From positions 116,004-180,003 of the forward strand of contig JANUWF010001182.1 of assembly GCA_026120185.1 (NCBI GenBank): 64,000 nucleotides of DNA. The letters are read 5' to 3'. The position numbers and the translations under genes were made by a program. Under the pieces are notes generated by a model, which worked only from the letters and a program-made list of their open reading frames with translations, ran no database searches and was not told where the DNA came from. The stretch's first letter is position 1. Each line of letters begins with the position of its first letter. The DNA is from Voacanga thouarsii. Its lineage: Eukaryota; Streptophyta; Magnoliopsida; Gentianales; Apocynaceae. This document shows, piece by piece, positions 1-11,450 of the stretch.

Positions 1-496
1 GATCTAATTAATAAATTTATATTAAACAGATCATGAGTGATATCTAAGCAAATGCATCATAACCACACAAAAGTCTAGAAAGTCAAGTAGTGTGACATGA
101 ACCTTTGAATAGCAATATATCAGTAACAAAAACTCATTTCACTATTTTATATTTCATTCGGTTTAAAGTATAGAATTAGTCTCAACTCCAACTAGAATAT
201 AATTAATTCTAATATGAATTTATTAGTACTTGATCTAAAAATCTGTTACTCAATATGTGTATCATTTGGAATTATTTCTATGACATAGTTGCAATGGGCA
301 AGGATTTCTTGAGTAATGACTCCATACAAGTGGCCATGAGATATATGCTTCTGCTATTAGGACTGATGAACCCTTTATTGACATTTTCAACTATTTTCGT
401 TTACTTTGTGTCATACCTAATATCCATCCTATAAGCGGTCCTTGATATGGCTCTAAGTATTATAATCAAAGTACAATACTCAATAAACAAAGTACC
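1..496. other. Unassigned AT-rich DNA left of the Ath-1 LTR
   Basis: No coding frame or RNA gene is visible. A short stretch near 415-445 (ATCCATCCTATAAGCGGTC) resembles part of the Copia-2 leader near 38850, so this may be old copia-derived DNA. The five bases before the LTR (GTACC, 492-496) would be one target-site duplication of Ath-1. Its partner was not found. Confidence 0.4.
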
Positions 497-2351
497 TGAT
501 TTGTAAATTTTGGGTGTATAAAAATCATCAAATTTAAATCCAACCCTTAGTCAAGTTTTAATTAAAATATTAATCTCAAAATACACATACGAGCAACTAT
601 TCTCATCGCAAGCATAGTATAGGGAATTAATGAGTATTGATCCTCAAAGGAATAAGTATACACTAATCACTTTTCATTCATTGTTTAACCTATCAACTTA
701 AGAAATCAAAATAAAAATAATATATATATATATGTATATATAACACTCATGGAGAAAAAAATATGTAATTATATAATTATTCTAAAAAATATGACATGAA
801 TAATCTATAATCAATTATGAGCTTGGTCTCATGAAATATTTGATATAGACCCACTTCATTTGCAATCCATGGAATTACTATCTCCTAGTTAAATTAGTGA
901 GCATATTCTGTCTCAACCAATTTATCCAAAAGATGCATTAAAATCAATCCTCATATAAACCCCTATATTCTAGGTGATTTAAAATGTGAAATTAGTTAAT
1001 GAATCCATATTTTAGCAATTATCAACCAACCTTTGATTACTAATGTTCTCCACAACTAACCCCCTTTTTTAAAGTAAGTTAAAAGATAACAAATATAAAA
1101 TTAATTAATTAAAATTATTATCAACCCCCTTTTCATGCAAGTTAACAATAAAAATTAATTAATCAATTTCGTAAGAAAAAGAAGTAATTAAATACTAAGA
1201 AAAATAATTAATTAATCAAAGAACTAAATTAAATCAAAATCATAAATCCAAGAATATTATCTAAATACAATTAAAGAATTAAACTCATCATTGTATAAAA
1301 AAATAAAACAAAGGAAAGAGATAAATACTCATAGACAAGCCTTTCAATTTCTACTGAAAACTCTTCTCGAAACAATGCTATTTGAATTATTTCTTAAGAA
1401 AATATTGGTGATACAGTCTAAAAATATGTCTAAGTCTCCACATTATGCATATCCCTTATTCCTACGTAAATAGCCTTTATTTATAGGCTTACAAATTTCC
1501 TAAAACTCCAAAACCAAAAAGAAGTAGTTATTTCCTAATAAAATTCTAAACAAAAATAAAGGAAGTCCACGAGTGAAGTTGTGAAACAATTGGAAACTCA
1601 GTTTTGTCTTTTTGTATTGAAGCAAATTCTTTTTCTTGAAATTAGCTTCACGCAAGCTGGTTCCCAAGTCCGAAGCCATTTTTCCTTTAATTCTATTGAT
1701 TGAGCCGCTTTCCTTTTATTCAAGCCACACGGAAGCCACTTTCCTATGAATTCGGCTCACCCAAGTTGAATTCTTTTCTACCGAGCCAACGAGCTTTTCC
1801 TTGTGTTGCTAAGACGAGAATTTTGTCCAAGCTGCCTCTTTTCTTCTCCTTTAGGTTGCCATCTCAGGCTAAGCCACGACCTAGCTTTATGCATCCTAGA
1901 CATCCTGGCCATGATCAATTTTTGTCTTCTTCCACCTTTTTGCTTTATTTCTTTGTTTGTTTGGTGTCTTGGCCCATCGATTTATTTCTTTTGTTCATTT
2001 TGTCTTTTGTTCTTTGCTTGAGCCAACTGAGTCGCGATCTCCTTTGAGTCATTGTTCCCTTTTTCAATTTCCAATTTCACCTTCCTCTATTTCATCTATT
2101 TTTTTCTGCTTTCCTTTGTTGTTCCAATATAGGATCGGTGCTAGATCCATCTTCTTGGCCTGGTGTTGAGTCTGCACTGGAAAATTACTCAATTAGCTCC
2201 AAATTTTACCTATTTTTATATAAAATTACAAAAAAAGCATTTTTATAAGTGAAATATCAAATAGGAAGGAATATGACTAGTTATTGTGTTAAAAGTGTCT
2301 CAAATTAGCCTCAAATAACTAGAAAAATAATGGTGATTTTAGCCCCTATCA
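497..2351 (-). repeat. Ath-1 3' LTR (Athila-like)
   Basis: On the minus strand the LTR opens TGATAGGGGCTAAAAT at 2351 and closes near 497 with a decayed form of the family end ATGCATCA. It aligns along its length with the LTRs at 20361-21773, 25506-26882 and 36967-38477. Shared landmarks include the TATA box, the segment with CTCATATAAACCCC, and GTTTAACC before the 3' end. A purine-rich tract (2352-2367) lies immediately upstream on the minus strand, which marks this as the 3' LTR. At about 1855 bp it is the longest copy. Boundaries were read by eye against sister copies, so the 497 end is less certain than the 2351 end. Confidence 0.85.
1476..1485 (-). promoter_or_regulatory. TATA box in Ath-1 LTR
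   Basis: The minus-strand TATAAATAAA sits at the same place as TATAAATAG in the solo sister LTR (37923-37931). It would place transcription start of the LTR some 30 bp further down the minus strand. This is inferred from motif and conserved position. Confidence 0.55.
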
Positions 2352-2367
2352 CATACCCCCACACTTG
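2352..2367 (-). other. Polypurine tract of Ath-1
   Basis: Minus strand CAAGTGTGGGGGTATG directly abuts the LTR start TGATAGG. The same tract, with substitutions, precedes the LTRs at 20346-20360 and 25491-25505. This is where plus-strand DNA synthesis would be primed. Confidence 0.75.
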
Positions 2368-2968
2368 AATATTTCCTTGTCCTCAAGTAAATATTTAAAT
2401 AAAGCACTTAAAATAGTTTATTTCTTCTCAAGTTCATCCATAATAAAGCCATAATTTTTTTCCCAACTTTAGATAAAAATTTGTCATTCATTCAACCCTT
2501 TAAAAACTTTTGTAAACTCATGCATTAAATCAAATATACCAAGACCCTTAAAATTAAGTTAAACAAGTTTATACTTTAGTCTAAGAAAATTATTTCACCC
2601 TTCAAGCCAAGACATAGATAACACAAATCATACAAGTCCAGTTGTTTAACCACTTCAAAACTCATAGAATTAAATTCACAAAACTCTAAGTAAAAAAAGA
2701 AGACGCTCATGTTTTTTTTTCATTGTTTTCTTCACTTTTTTTTTTCTCTTTAGCCTCAAGTGCATGAACATTACCTTCAAGCACCGTATTGACACCTACA
2801 TTTTTTTTCTTTGCTTTTCGGGAATTAACCTCAAGAAAGTGTGATGCATCTTGTTTCTTCTCTTCACTAACCGTATTGGTCCTCTTAAGCAATTTCTTAA
2901 TGAGATAAGCATTTTCTTTCCAAATAAAATAAATATTTTTTCCACTCCTTTGTCAATAAAAGAACAAT

Positions 2969-3000
<32 letters not shown>

Positions 3001-3019
3001 CTCTCTCTCTCTCTCTCTA

Positions 3020-3056
<37 letters not shown>

Positions 3057-3546
3057 TCACCATCCTTATTCACAACTCCAAGTTAAACAAATTTAAAAAA
3101 CCATAAATCAAGAAGTAATAAACAACTCTTCCCATATTTCATCACATCCTCTATATCCAAACAAGAAAAGTAGAATAAAATTCAAATACTAAAGCATAAC
3201 CAAGATTAACTTAAATTGCCAAGACTTAACATATTCAACTTAATCCACAATTTTACTCAATAAAATCCAACCAATTTGAATGACAAAATCATATCTAAAG
3301 TGAAAAAGAAAACCATAACCTTATCATAGGCAAAAAGATGCACTTGAGAAAATATTAAATCTCTTCCCCACACTTATATTGGACATTATCCTCAATGGCC
3401 TAAAATAGCACAATAAAGCATAACCAATGGACAAAAAATATAAAGAGTGAAAAGAAAATAATACTCCTCAAGGCAGATTAGCTCCAAGAAAAGAGAAGCA
3501 CATCCTTCAAGAAGTTGGAAGAATTATTGCCAGCGAACCTTTGATC
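2368..3546 (-). other. Ath-1 noncoding 3' spacer
   Basis: This is the long untranslated stretch between the last ORF relic and the 3' LTR that is typical of Athila-type elements. Read on the minus strand it aligns with 20040-20345 and with 25190-25490, for example around GTATAAACTTGTTTAA and the run leading to CTTGAGGACAAG just before the polypurine tract. No coding frame of note is present. It contains the AC/CT microsatellite listed separately. Confidence 0.65.
2970..3051. repeat. Compound (AC)n(CT)n microsatellite
   Basis: About 14 AC units run straight into CT units, with two CTAT interruptions near 3018-3023, for about 82 bp in total. It lies in noncoding retroelement spacer. ORFs that cross it are artefacts of the repeat. 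Confidence 0.97.
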
Positions 3547-4445
3547 TTACCTCACCCTCATATTAGCTATGTTAACCCGCAGTCTAGCCATTTCATCCCT
3601 CAAATGCTCTAGAGATGTATGAATGTTAGCTAGAACGTTGCCACTGGCGCTGGATGGTTGCCCAAAATGCCTTTGTGGTTGGGAAGGTTCCTCTTCTTGC
3701 TCAACTAGAAGATCGGGAATGTTATGTTGGGGAACCTCCCTTGGCCTTAACAAGGTAGATGTCGCATCATGAAACTTATAACCACAACGAGTCAAGACTT
3801 GATCAGTAACTATATTACATGAAGTGGTAGGTTCCACAAGTTCATTCTCCATAGAAATATCAAAAGCATGCAAAACCTGTAAAATCACCAAAGGAAGAAC
3901 AAATGCTTCGGTGGTAAGGCTATACGTCGACACTTCTCGCATAGAAGTTAGTAACAAAGTAGCAAGGGGAATTGGTTTTCCATGAATCATTTTAGAAAGT
4001 ATATAAACATCAATGAGTCAATTTCATGCAAACTACTCAATTGAGGGCAAACATTGAAACACAAGATATACAAAATAACCCTCTATTAAGGAGCAAGATC
4101 ATTACTAGAGAGAAAGGAAGAACCATGTGTAGAAGTTTTTGGTTCCAAACTCAACTTATGAAAAGCAACAATAAAATTCCAAGTTGGTTCAGAAGAGATC
4201 ATTTTATTGTGGTGGTCAATTTCTATCCAAGGGCCACTATCATCCACTCCTAGAATGGCAACTAGTTGAACCCTAGTCAAAATGATGGGGATGCCTTTTA
4301 CAAATGTTTCAATTTATTGCAAATGTCCTTACCTTTTGTTTTTCATGTTAGCATAGAATTCCTTTACAAGGTCAAGACAAAAGTAACCTCTCAAACCTAA
4401 AATAGGACCCCAACCAATCCTTCCAAATATTTTAGTTATATTCAA
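3547..4445 (-). pseudogene. Broken Athila ORF3-type protein (putative plant transposon protein family)
   Basis: The minus-strand reading includes WGPILGLRGYFCLDLVKEFY, then VKGIPI...LTRVQLVAILG, then an Ala/Pro-rich tail. This arrangement is what I recognise in the 'putative plant transposon protein' ORF lying between pol and the 3' LTR of Athila-type elements, the place where some authors put an envelope-like gene. Two in-frame stops fall between KEFYANMKNKR and VKGIPI. The last open piece (147 codons, 3547-3990) is in a shifted frame and ends in a heptad-like LEHLRDEMARLRVNIANM segment that could be a coiled coil. I see no signal peptide or membrane segment. Family call from motif memory only. 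Confidence 0.5.
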
Positions 4446-5108
4446 AGATCGATCCAAATAAGATTTGGTTGTTTTTTCAATAATAACCCTATTTGAGGCC
4501 CTAGCATCATACTATTCCTCACTTTTTTTTATCATTGAAATTCTTTGGATCAAAAGTTAAGGATGGTTTAGTGCGTTTGTGAGGTTTGAAAAGTTGTTTT
4601 ATTTTAGGCATTGTGACTCAACCAAACACACGTTACAAATGGTTCTCTTTTCAGTGAAAAACTTTTCCAAACTTTTTATGCTCAAGAAAAACAAGGAGAA
4701 TATTCAACGTAGATGGCCAAAGCACAATGTCAGCCAACTTCAATCATCGCAACAAAATGTCACAAGGAGGGTTAATTTCCAAGATTTTCTTATTTGCAAA
4801 AATTTAAAAAAGTAAAAAATAAAAATACATAGCTAACTTTTAGAAGCAATCACAAGACTCACAATCCATTCTATGCATTTTTCTACAACCAAATAAACTT
4901 AACAAAGAGATGTCCATGTCCAATAAATTTTTCATCAAAAATACATGTTCAAAATGCCAAGAAATTCAAGAGGATAAAATCTACCTTAACATGAAAAAAG
5001 TTTTGCACCAATGTATTCCCCAACGTGTGAGCTTTAATTGAATTCTTGGGGGGATAATTCATAGAAGAAGAAGAGCAGTGTGAAGAAGAAAGGAAGAAGA
5101 AGACGAAA
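4446..5108 (-). other. Unassigned interior of Ath-1
   Basis: AT-rich DNA with short chance ORFs only. It would lie upstream of the ORF relic in the element, but no RT, integrase or gag motif could be read. It ends where the Copia-1 LTR begins. Confidence 0.4.
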
Positions 5109-7026
5109 TGAAAGGGTGAAAAACAGAGAGAAACGAAAGTATCATTCTGGAGGAATAGGAAAAGAAAAATCAAAGAAGGAAGGGAAATAGAAAAACAAGA
5201 CAAAGTCTAGGAATACTTACCTCTAGGCCGATTAACTTTAATAATCAGTGTTGGATTCAGGTTCAACGACACTTGTTGAACAGGAACGTCTACTTGTTTT
5301 GTAAAAATACCAACTAACTATCGGCTCCTTCGTATCAAACACTTATCACGTTTGCTAGCAATTAACCTTCCAAAGTATTTTCTAATGACTATGAGCCTCT
5401 CTTGGTGAAAGTAGAACTAGGGTGCAAAGATTGGAAGAAGAAATGGAAGTGCTAAATTGTTAAGGAAAAACATGAAAAACAAAGAAAACCAGTGGCTATT
5501 TTTTGTTCTCAAGAAAAATGAAAGCCCTGTGTCTTTCTCTTTTGATTCAATCAAAATACACGTGATTCCCTTATAAAATTAGCTTTCCTTTTCCTTTTTA
5601 AAATCAACATCTGGCAGCCTCACTTTTCTTATTTCTTTTTCCTCTTTTCCTTTTGTACAGTGGTGGCTCCCTATGATTACAAAAAAAAAAAAAAAAAAAA
5701 AAATTCCTTAAGCCATCACAAATCCTGTGGGCCACGACTTTTCTTATTTAATTCATGACTAATTAAATAACTTTCATATTAATTAATTAGCCCACTTTGG
5801 CCCATTATAAAATTATCCAAGATAATTAATTAATAAATAAATTAATTAAATTATCTCTTTTATTAATTAATTAAACCACTTAGGCCCAATATAAAATTTA
5901 GTAAACCAAATAATTAAATTGGCTCATATAATTATTCTAGTCTAAATAAATAATTAATTGGACTTCTAGAATAATTCATCCAATAATAAATTCACCCAAT
6001 AAACTCATATAGTTAATAAATTTACTAAAGTTATTTGAGCAACTCTAGAAACCTAAATACATATTATTCTTAGCTACTAAAATGACCAAAATATCCTTTC
6101 TAACAAATTGCTGTATTTTAATAATTTTTAAATATTCTATTTATCACCATATGGAAATATTAACTTCGATAATAACATTGAAAGTGTAGTATCTTCGACC
6201 TATAGGTGTAATGACAAAAATAACCCTCTACGTAAGTCCCGTCATTGAGATAGAAAAATAGTACCAACACATTTCTCAATGAAGTTTGCCATCCTTTGAT
6301 AGCTAGTCTGATAATCCATGATTTCCAATATGTATCAACTTATCTCAAGAAGCTACCTATAAAGCATACATGCTGAGTCACATTTTCCAAGACCCTGGAT
6401 TATTCGATTATCCCAAACAACCACAAGAGGGTGATTTCTTCATGCAATGAAATATAAAAACTCTATTGTATAAGTCTGTGTTAATTAACTAGAATCATAC
6501 ACTCAACGTATAAGGTTATTGACTTTGTGATAAGACCTCACCCAATGTACATTAAAATGTATAAGTCCAGCTTCATTAGACCACCAACATAAACTCAAGT
6601 CTTAGGGTACTCGTCTATGTAGTGGCTGCAATAAACCAATCTTTATTTATTTTGGTACTTTGATAAAGATTATTATCGTGTGGTCCAGTTCTACGTATTC
6701 CAAAATACGCTTATACCATTGGTATGAGTGGATTACTTATTGATTAAAGGTAGACCATTCCCCATTTGGAAATCATAGTATAATGATCTAAACCCTGATA
6801 AAGTGCCTTGCTTCATCAATTGACCAAGAACAATTTTTCACTTATGTTTCAGTATTCCATAATCTACATCTTATTGTGAAAGCACAACCCAATCACATAG
6901 ATTACTTACTAATACACTTAGACCTTTAATATACGAATATATGTATACAAATAATTATGAATGAAATACTTTTATTGATTTCTAATATATAGAAATACAC
7001 AGGTCATTTGGACATACATTCCAACA
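5109..7026 (-). repeat. Copia-1 3' LTR
   Basis: On the minus strand it begins TGTTGGAATGTATGTCC at 7026, just after the polypurine tract. Its 5970-7026 half aligns with the truncated 5' LTR at 18196-19238. The other end is set near 5109 by alignment with the Copia-2 LTR, whose minus-strand end is CTTTCA. That end is approximate. Inside are two direct copies of a motif resembling GGCCCAATATAAAATT (near 5795 and 5883) and an A23-24 run near 5679-5702. Confidence 0.8.
5679..5702. repeat. Poly(A) run in Copia-1 LTR
   Basis: An uninterrupted A tract of about two dozen bases inside the LTR. It is absent at the matching place of the Copia-2 LTR, so it looks like slippage growth after insertion. Confidence 0.9.
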
Positions 7027-7040
7027 ATCTCCCACTTGCA
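7027..7040 (-). other. Polypurine tract of Copia-1
   Basis: Minus strand GCAAGTGGGAGAT directly precedes TGTTGGAA, the standard polypurine tract/3' LTR junction of plant copia elements. Confidence 0.85.
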
Positions 7041-7084
7041 CTAAATGAACTATGATAGTCCATATACGCCCACCCCTATGATGT

Positions 7085-8188
7085 CCACGTGTCTTTTGAA
7101 CACATTTTCCATCAAAGGCTTCATAAATGGGTCTGCTAGCTTGTTTGCTAAAGAAAGTTGATCAACCACTATCTCCTATTTCTGGATGAACTTCTGAATC
7201 AACTGATACTACATTTCAATGTGTTTTCCCTTCCTGTGGTTTCTTGGCTCCTTACATTATGACACAACTCTAGAATTGTTACAATGTATCGTTATGAGCT
7301 TGTCCATATGTGGCATAACTCCAAGTTTTGTGAGAAACTTCCAGAGCCAAATCACTTCTTTAGCAGCTTCTGAAACTGCCACATACTCAGCTTTTATGGT
7401 AGAATCAACAATATAAAATTACTTGATACTCCTCTATAAAATAGCTCTTCCAGACAAAGTGAAGACATATCTACCAGTAAATTTTCTTTCATCTTTATCC
7501 ACCTGGAAATCTAAGTCCTTGTAACCGGTAGGAACTAAGTCATCGTCTTTGTAAACTAGCATATAATCCCCCGTTCCCTTTAGGTACTTGAGTATATACT
7601 TTAAGCTTGCCACACTGTTCTTCCCCAGGGTTTGACTGATACCTGCTAACCATGCCTATTGCAAAGCAGATATCTGACCTAGTACAAAGCATGGCATAAA
7701 TGAGACTTTCCACTGCCGAGGCATAGGGAATCCTACTGATCCTCTCCTTTTCTTCCTATGCCTTAGAATACTACTGGGAAGACAAGGTCAATCCGTGCAT
7801 AAATGGTATGATTGCCCCTTTGCATTGATCCATGCTAAACCAAGCCAATATCTTGTCAATATAAGCAGATTGAGATAAGCTTACCATTCTTTATTTCGTA
7901 TCTCTAAGAAGCATAATACCAAGAATGTAACTAGCTTTTCCAATATCCTTCATACTAAATTGACTTGATTTCTATACCATTATAGATGACAATATCCCTA
8001 CATTATTTGTAATGAGTAGAATGTCATCTACATAAAGTACTATAAAGGACATATTGTTCCCATTTGACTTTGTATATACTCAAAGTTCATCTATATTTTG
8101 TATGAAACTATCTATGCTCGTGATGCTTGTTTAAGTCCATAAATGGACTTCTTAAGCTTACAGACCATATCTTCTTAGCTTTTCCTAA
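7085..8188 (-). pseudogene. Copia-1 reverse transcriptase C-terminal half and RNase H
   Basis: Read on the minus strand, the RT palm motif YVDD is intact at 8023-8034 (LYVDDILLI). It is followed by the stretch that ends in the copia signature of RPDICFA type, and then RNase H with VDSTIKAEYVAVSEAAKE near 7410-7360. Reading frames change several times and stops occur (for example after the segment SRVVS), so no full enzyme could be made. The matching part of Copia-2 is 29304-30282. The RT is cut at 8188 by a solo LTR and continues at 9084. Confidence 0.8.
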
Positions 8189-8193
8189 TAAAG

Positions 8194-9078
8194 TGATACG
8201 AATTCTTGATGGCTTTTCTTGGTGTTGTAGGTGATTTTGTTGGCTATGTTTCAGTTCAAACAATGGGACCCAAAACAGTGATTTTTCTTGTGACAAAAGG
8301 AGAAAGTAACCTAACAACCTATACTCTTTCAAACCCTTGAAGAACAAAGCCTCAAAAACCCTCAAGATGAGTCGAAAGTTCTATTATAATCTCACCCTAA
8401 TATCCTTGAAGCAACAAAGGCAAACAAGAACAAATAGAATAGAGAAAATAGTCACCCAAATATTGGATTTCAAACAAACTTTAGAAGAACAAAGCAACTA
8501 AGACTCATTCAAAGAAACAACATTGGATTATCCAAAAGATTTATAGACTCTTACAAAAGGAGGCCTAACCCTTTAGCTTGGTCTTGAACAAGATGAATAA
8601 AGAGGTTAGGGCCTCTCAAGATTTTTTTCTCAAATTTGAATTGAAGTAAAGTGTGTTTTCAAATCGCTAAAGGTGCTATTTATACCACCATAACCCTAGA
8701 TAAGTAATTCCTAAGGTTCTATTACAGTTTAGGGTCATAATAAGTCTTTACAAGCAATTAAAATTGAAAAAAATCAGAGAAAATATTAAAAACGCGGAGC
8801 AGTCATCGGCTGCCCAAGGTGGAACCGGCGCAGGTTTGGACATCACAGCCGGTGCCGACTATGTTCTGTCTTCGGGCCGGTCTTATTGTGATTTGAGGCA
8901 GCTGTTGGGGCATATTGGAGCCGGCACCGGTTTGGCTGCTTGGAGCCAGCGCTGGCCTTCCTCTGGTGGCCTCCTTTTTAGTTGAGTTTCGTCCGTCTTT
9001 GTTATTGGCCCTTGTCCTTGCATGGTCAAACCTCCCATTCCTTGATCTTTTCCTTCATAATGAAGCGGAGTCTCATCA
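8194..9078 (-). repeat. Solo LTR of the Gypsy-1 family
   Basis: This 885-bp unit has minus-strand ends TGATGAGACTCC...AATTCGTATCA, the same ends as the two LTRs of Gypsy-1 (10488-11450 and 17102-18085). Perfect TAAAG duplications flank it and no internal sequence is left, as expected after recombination between the two LTRs of one element. It contains a TATA box (minus TATAAATAG, 8676-8684) and a GC-rich cassette (8790-8965) upstream of it. Confidence 0.95.
8676..8684 (-). promoter_or_regulatory. TATA box of Gypsy-1-family solo LTR
   Basis: Minus strand TATAAATAG. The same word is at 10985-10993 and 17572-17580 in the other two LTR copies. Confidence 0.65.
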
Positions 9079-9083
9079 TAAAG

Positions 9084-9704
9084 CCTTTAGGCTAGGATAT
9101 ATAGATATTTTCGCTAAGATAGTCATTAAGAAAGGCTACCTTGACTTCTATTTACCATATTTTGTAGTCATAATGACATATAATAGCCAAAAGAATGAAA
9201 ATTTAGACTTATGCATGGATTTAATCCCTTCAAATAGAGTAAAAAAATTCCAGACTTGATTGAGATACATAGACTCAATCGCAACATCCTTTACAGATTA
9301 CTATTTATCTGCATCAACATCAACAATGACCTCTTCATATCTAGCAGGGTTTTCTTCCTAATGGTCGGAGACTATCTTAAAGGCCTCTCTAATCCATCTC
9401 TTAGGAACCTTTGATATCTTCACAAAATGACACGGCTCAGTCTGTATGGGAACATTAGGTTTTGTCTCTTTTAAATTCTCAATTAGGTATTTGAAATTGA
9501 AGTGTCAATCAACTTCTCTCCCAAATCCACATTACTTAAAACCTTAGTGGATACACATTGTTCATCTTCTAAGTACCTAGCATGAGTAGTTATAAATACT
9601 TTTTGCTCTTGGGGATGATAAAAGTATCCACCCCTTATTCTTTTTTTATACCTTACAAAGTAGTACGATTCTGATCTTAGGTCTAGCTTACTTCTTTTAG
9701 TCAA
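9084..9704 (-). pseudogene. Copia-1 RT N-terminal part and integrase-RT linker
   Basis: On the minus strand the open piece 9483-9704 reads ESYYFVRYKKRIRGGYFYHP, then QEQKVFITTHARYLEDE. This is the standard copia linker after the integrase (Y-F-V-G-Y-P, then a G-Y-Y-F-Y-type segment). The stretch 9084-9300 continues into the RT N-terminus (the part with DVKTAFL-type motif, here degraded). It lines up with 34526-34960 plus 30044-30282 of Copia-2. Stops and shifts are scattered. Confidence 0.7.
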
Positions 9705-10487
9705 TGCATAAGCTGGGCAACCCTATATTTTGAGATGATTCCTACTGGGCTTTCGTCCAGTCCACATCTAATAGAGTGTCCTAGGCACTAACTTGGAAGG
9801 CACTAAATTCAGAATATATGCTATTGTTTCCGGAGCATATCCCAAAAAAAAAAAAAAAAAAAAAGGAAGAGTTGCATGACTCGTTATACTTCGTCTACTT
9901 CCATCAACGTTCTATTTCTTCTCTCAGCTACTTCATTCTACTGGGGAGTCCCAGGTATAGTTAGCTAAGATTCTATACCAGGATGTGCCAAGTAGTCTTT
10001 GAATTAACCAAGGAGATATTCTCCACCGCGATCCGATCTTAACTTTTTTATTAGTTTACTTGTTTGACGCTTCACCTCAACCTTAAACCCCTTTAATATA
10101 TCAAAGGAATCAAACTTGCATCTTATCAAGTAAACATAACCAAAACATGAGCGATCATCTATGAACGTGATAAAGTAATTATAACCTCCTCTAATCGTGA
10201 AGATATAGGATTACAAATATCAGTATAAACTAACTCTAATATTCCCTTAGCCCTTTCCATCTTTTGAGTAAATGACTATTTGGTCATTTTACCCTTAAAA
10301 TAAGATTCACACTAACTCCATTCCTCCAATTCTAATGAGTCCAAAGACCCATTTTGAAATAACCTCTGAATCTGATTAGGATTTATATATCCTAATCTTA
10401 AGTGCCATAAATATGAGTTGTTTGATGTGGCCTTTCTCTTCTTTTTATTAGGTTCCATCTAAGTATTATTTATTTGTTGAGTTATAG
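9705..10487 (-). pseudogene. Copia-1 integrase core (broken)
   Basis: The minus-strand reading includes KLRSDRGGEYLLG and TIPGTPQ*NEVAERRNRTLM, the second Asp and the Glu of the copia integrase DDE triad in their usual setting. Stops interrupt it, including one in place of the glutamine that usually follows TPQ, and an A21 tract (9844-9864) sits in the coding region. The frame is cut at 10487 by Gypsy-1 and resumes at 18086. Confidence 0.75.
9844..9864. repeat. A21 expansion inside integrase coding DNA
   Basis: The homologous Copia-2 sequence here is CCCAAAAGGAAATAGGAAG (near 35112). Copia-1 has CCC followed by 21 A, then GGAAG. The tract grew inside a former coding exon and also shows that the copy is no longer constrained. 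Confidence 0.95.
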
Positions 10488-11450
10488 TGATACAAATTCT
10501 TGGTGGTTTTTCTTGGTGTTATGGGTGTTTTAGTTGGCTATATTTCAGCTCAACTCAAAGGAACAAAAAAAAAAAAAAAAAAAGAGATTCTTTTGACCAA
10601 AAAGGAGAAAACTAAATAACTATCTACACTCTTTCAAACCCTTGAAGAACAAAGTCTCAAAGACCCTCAAGATGAGTAGAAGTTCTACTATAATCTCATC
10701 CTAATATCCTTGAAGCAACAAAGGCAAACAAGAATAAATAGAATAGAGAAAATAGGCATCCAGATATTAGATTTCAAACAAACTTTAATGGAACAAAGCA
10801 ACTAAGACCCATTCAAAGAAACAACATTGGATTATCCAAAAGATTTATAAACTCTTACAAAAGGAGGACTAAACCTTTAGCTTGGTCTTGAACAAGATGA
10901 ACAAGGAGGCTAGGGCCTCTCAAGATTCTCTTCTCAAATTTGAATTAAAGTCAAGTGTATTGTCTTGTTAAATTACTAAAAGTTCTATTTATACTATCCT
11001 AACCCTAGCTAAGTAATCCCTGAGGTTTATTTACAGTTTTGGATCATAATAAGTCTTTACAAGCAATTAAAATTGAAGATAACCAGAGAAAAGCATTAAA
11101 ACAAGAAGTAATAATCGGTTGCCCAGGGGGAAGCCGGCACCGGTTTGGATTTGTCTTCGGCCGGTTCAGGTTGTGTTGGAAGTGTTGTTAGACAGAATGG
11201 AGCCGGCGTCGGCTGTCCTCTCGAAAGCCTCCCTTGTCAAGTTCCATCCTCTTTTGCTGCCGGTTTGAGTTCTTATTGGGGTCCTTCGTGGATGGTCATC
11301 AACGCAAACTCTTGGCTATCTTCCTTAACCTTCCAATCCTCCTTCATCCTCAAGCATGGTTTGATAATCAATTGAAAATTATCTTGAAGCTTCTTGGTCC
11401 TAGCTCTTGTCATCGATCCTTGTCCTCCATGATGAAGTGGAGTCTCATCA
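10488..11450 (-). repeat. Gypsy-1 3' LTR
   Basis: 963 bp, minus-strand ends TGATGAGACTCC and AATTTGTATCA. It aligns with the 984-bp 5' LTR. An A19-20 run near 10566 replaces a shorter A-rich stretch. The TATA box is at 10985-10993 and the GC-rich cassette at 11110-11270. The first ~180 bp of this LTR also encode the last residues of the integrase. Confidence 0.95.
10985..10993 (-). promoter_or_regulatory. TATA box of Gypsy-1 3' LTR
   Basis: Minus strand TATAAATAG at a position conserved in all three copies of this LTR. Confidence 0.65.

Larger units (their letters stand above)
8189..9083. other. Target-site duplication TAAAG around solo LTR
   Basis: TAAAG occurs at 8189-8193 and again at 9079-9083, exactly flanking the solo LTR. 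Removing the LTR and one copy restores homology to Copia-2 RT near 29960-29990, which confirms both edges. Confidence 0.95.

Noticed and set aside
720..740. Short (TA)n tract and other AT tracts as origins or matrix attachment sites
   Set aside because: AT-rich tracts are everywhere in this window and nothing specific marks these.
2796..3096. Two frames over the AC/CT microsatellite that give runs of His/Thr/Leu/Ser
   Set aside because: Translation of a simple repeat; no codon signal outside it.
4723..4727. CACAA as the left target duplication of Copia-1, matching 19239-19243
   Set aside because: It would require a 2.3-kb LTR, and no LTR homology extends beyond about 5109.
8764..8985. Open frames across the GC-rich part of the Gypsy-1-family LTRs (also 11145-11560, 17706-18090, 9000-9250)
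   Set aside because: They lie wholly in LTR or LTR-edge DNA, differ in frame between LTR copies and carry no domain. They are open only because the cassette is GC-rich.
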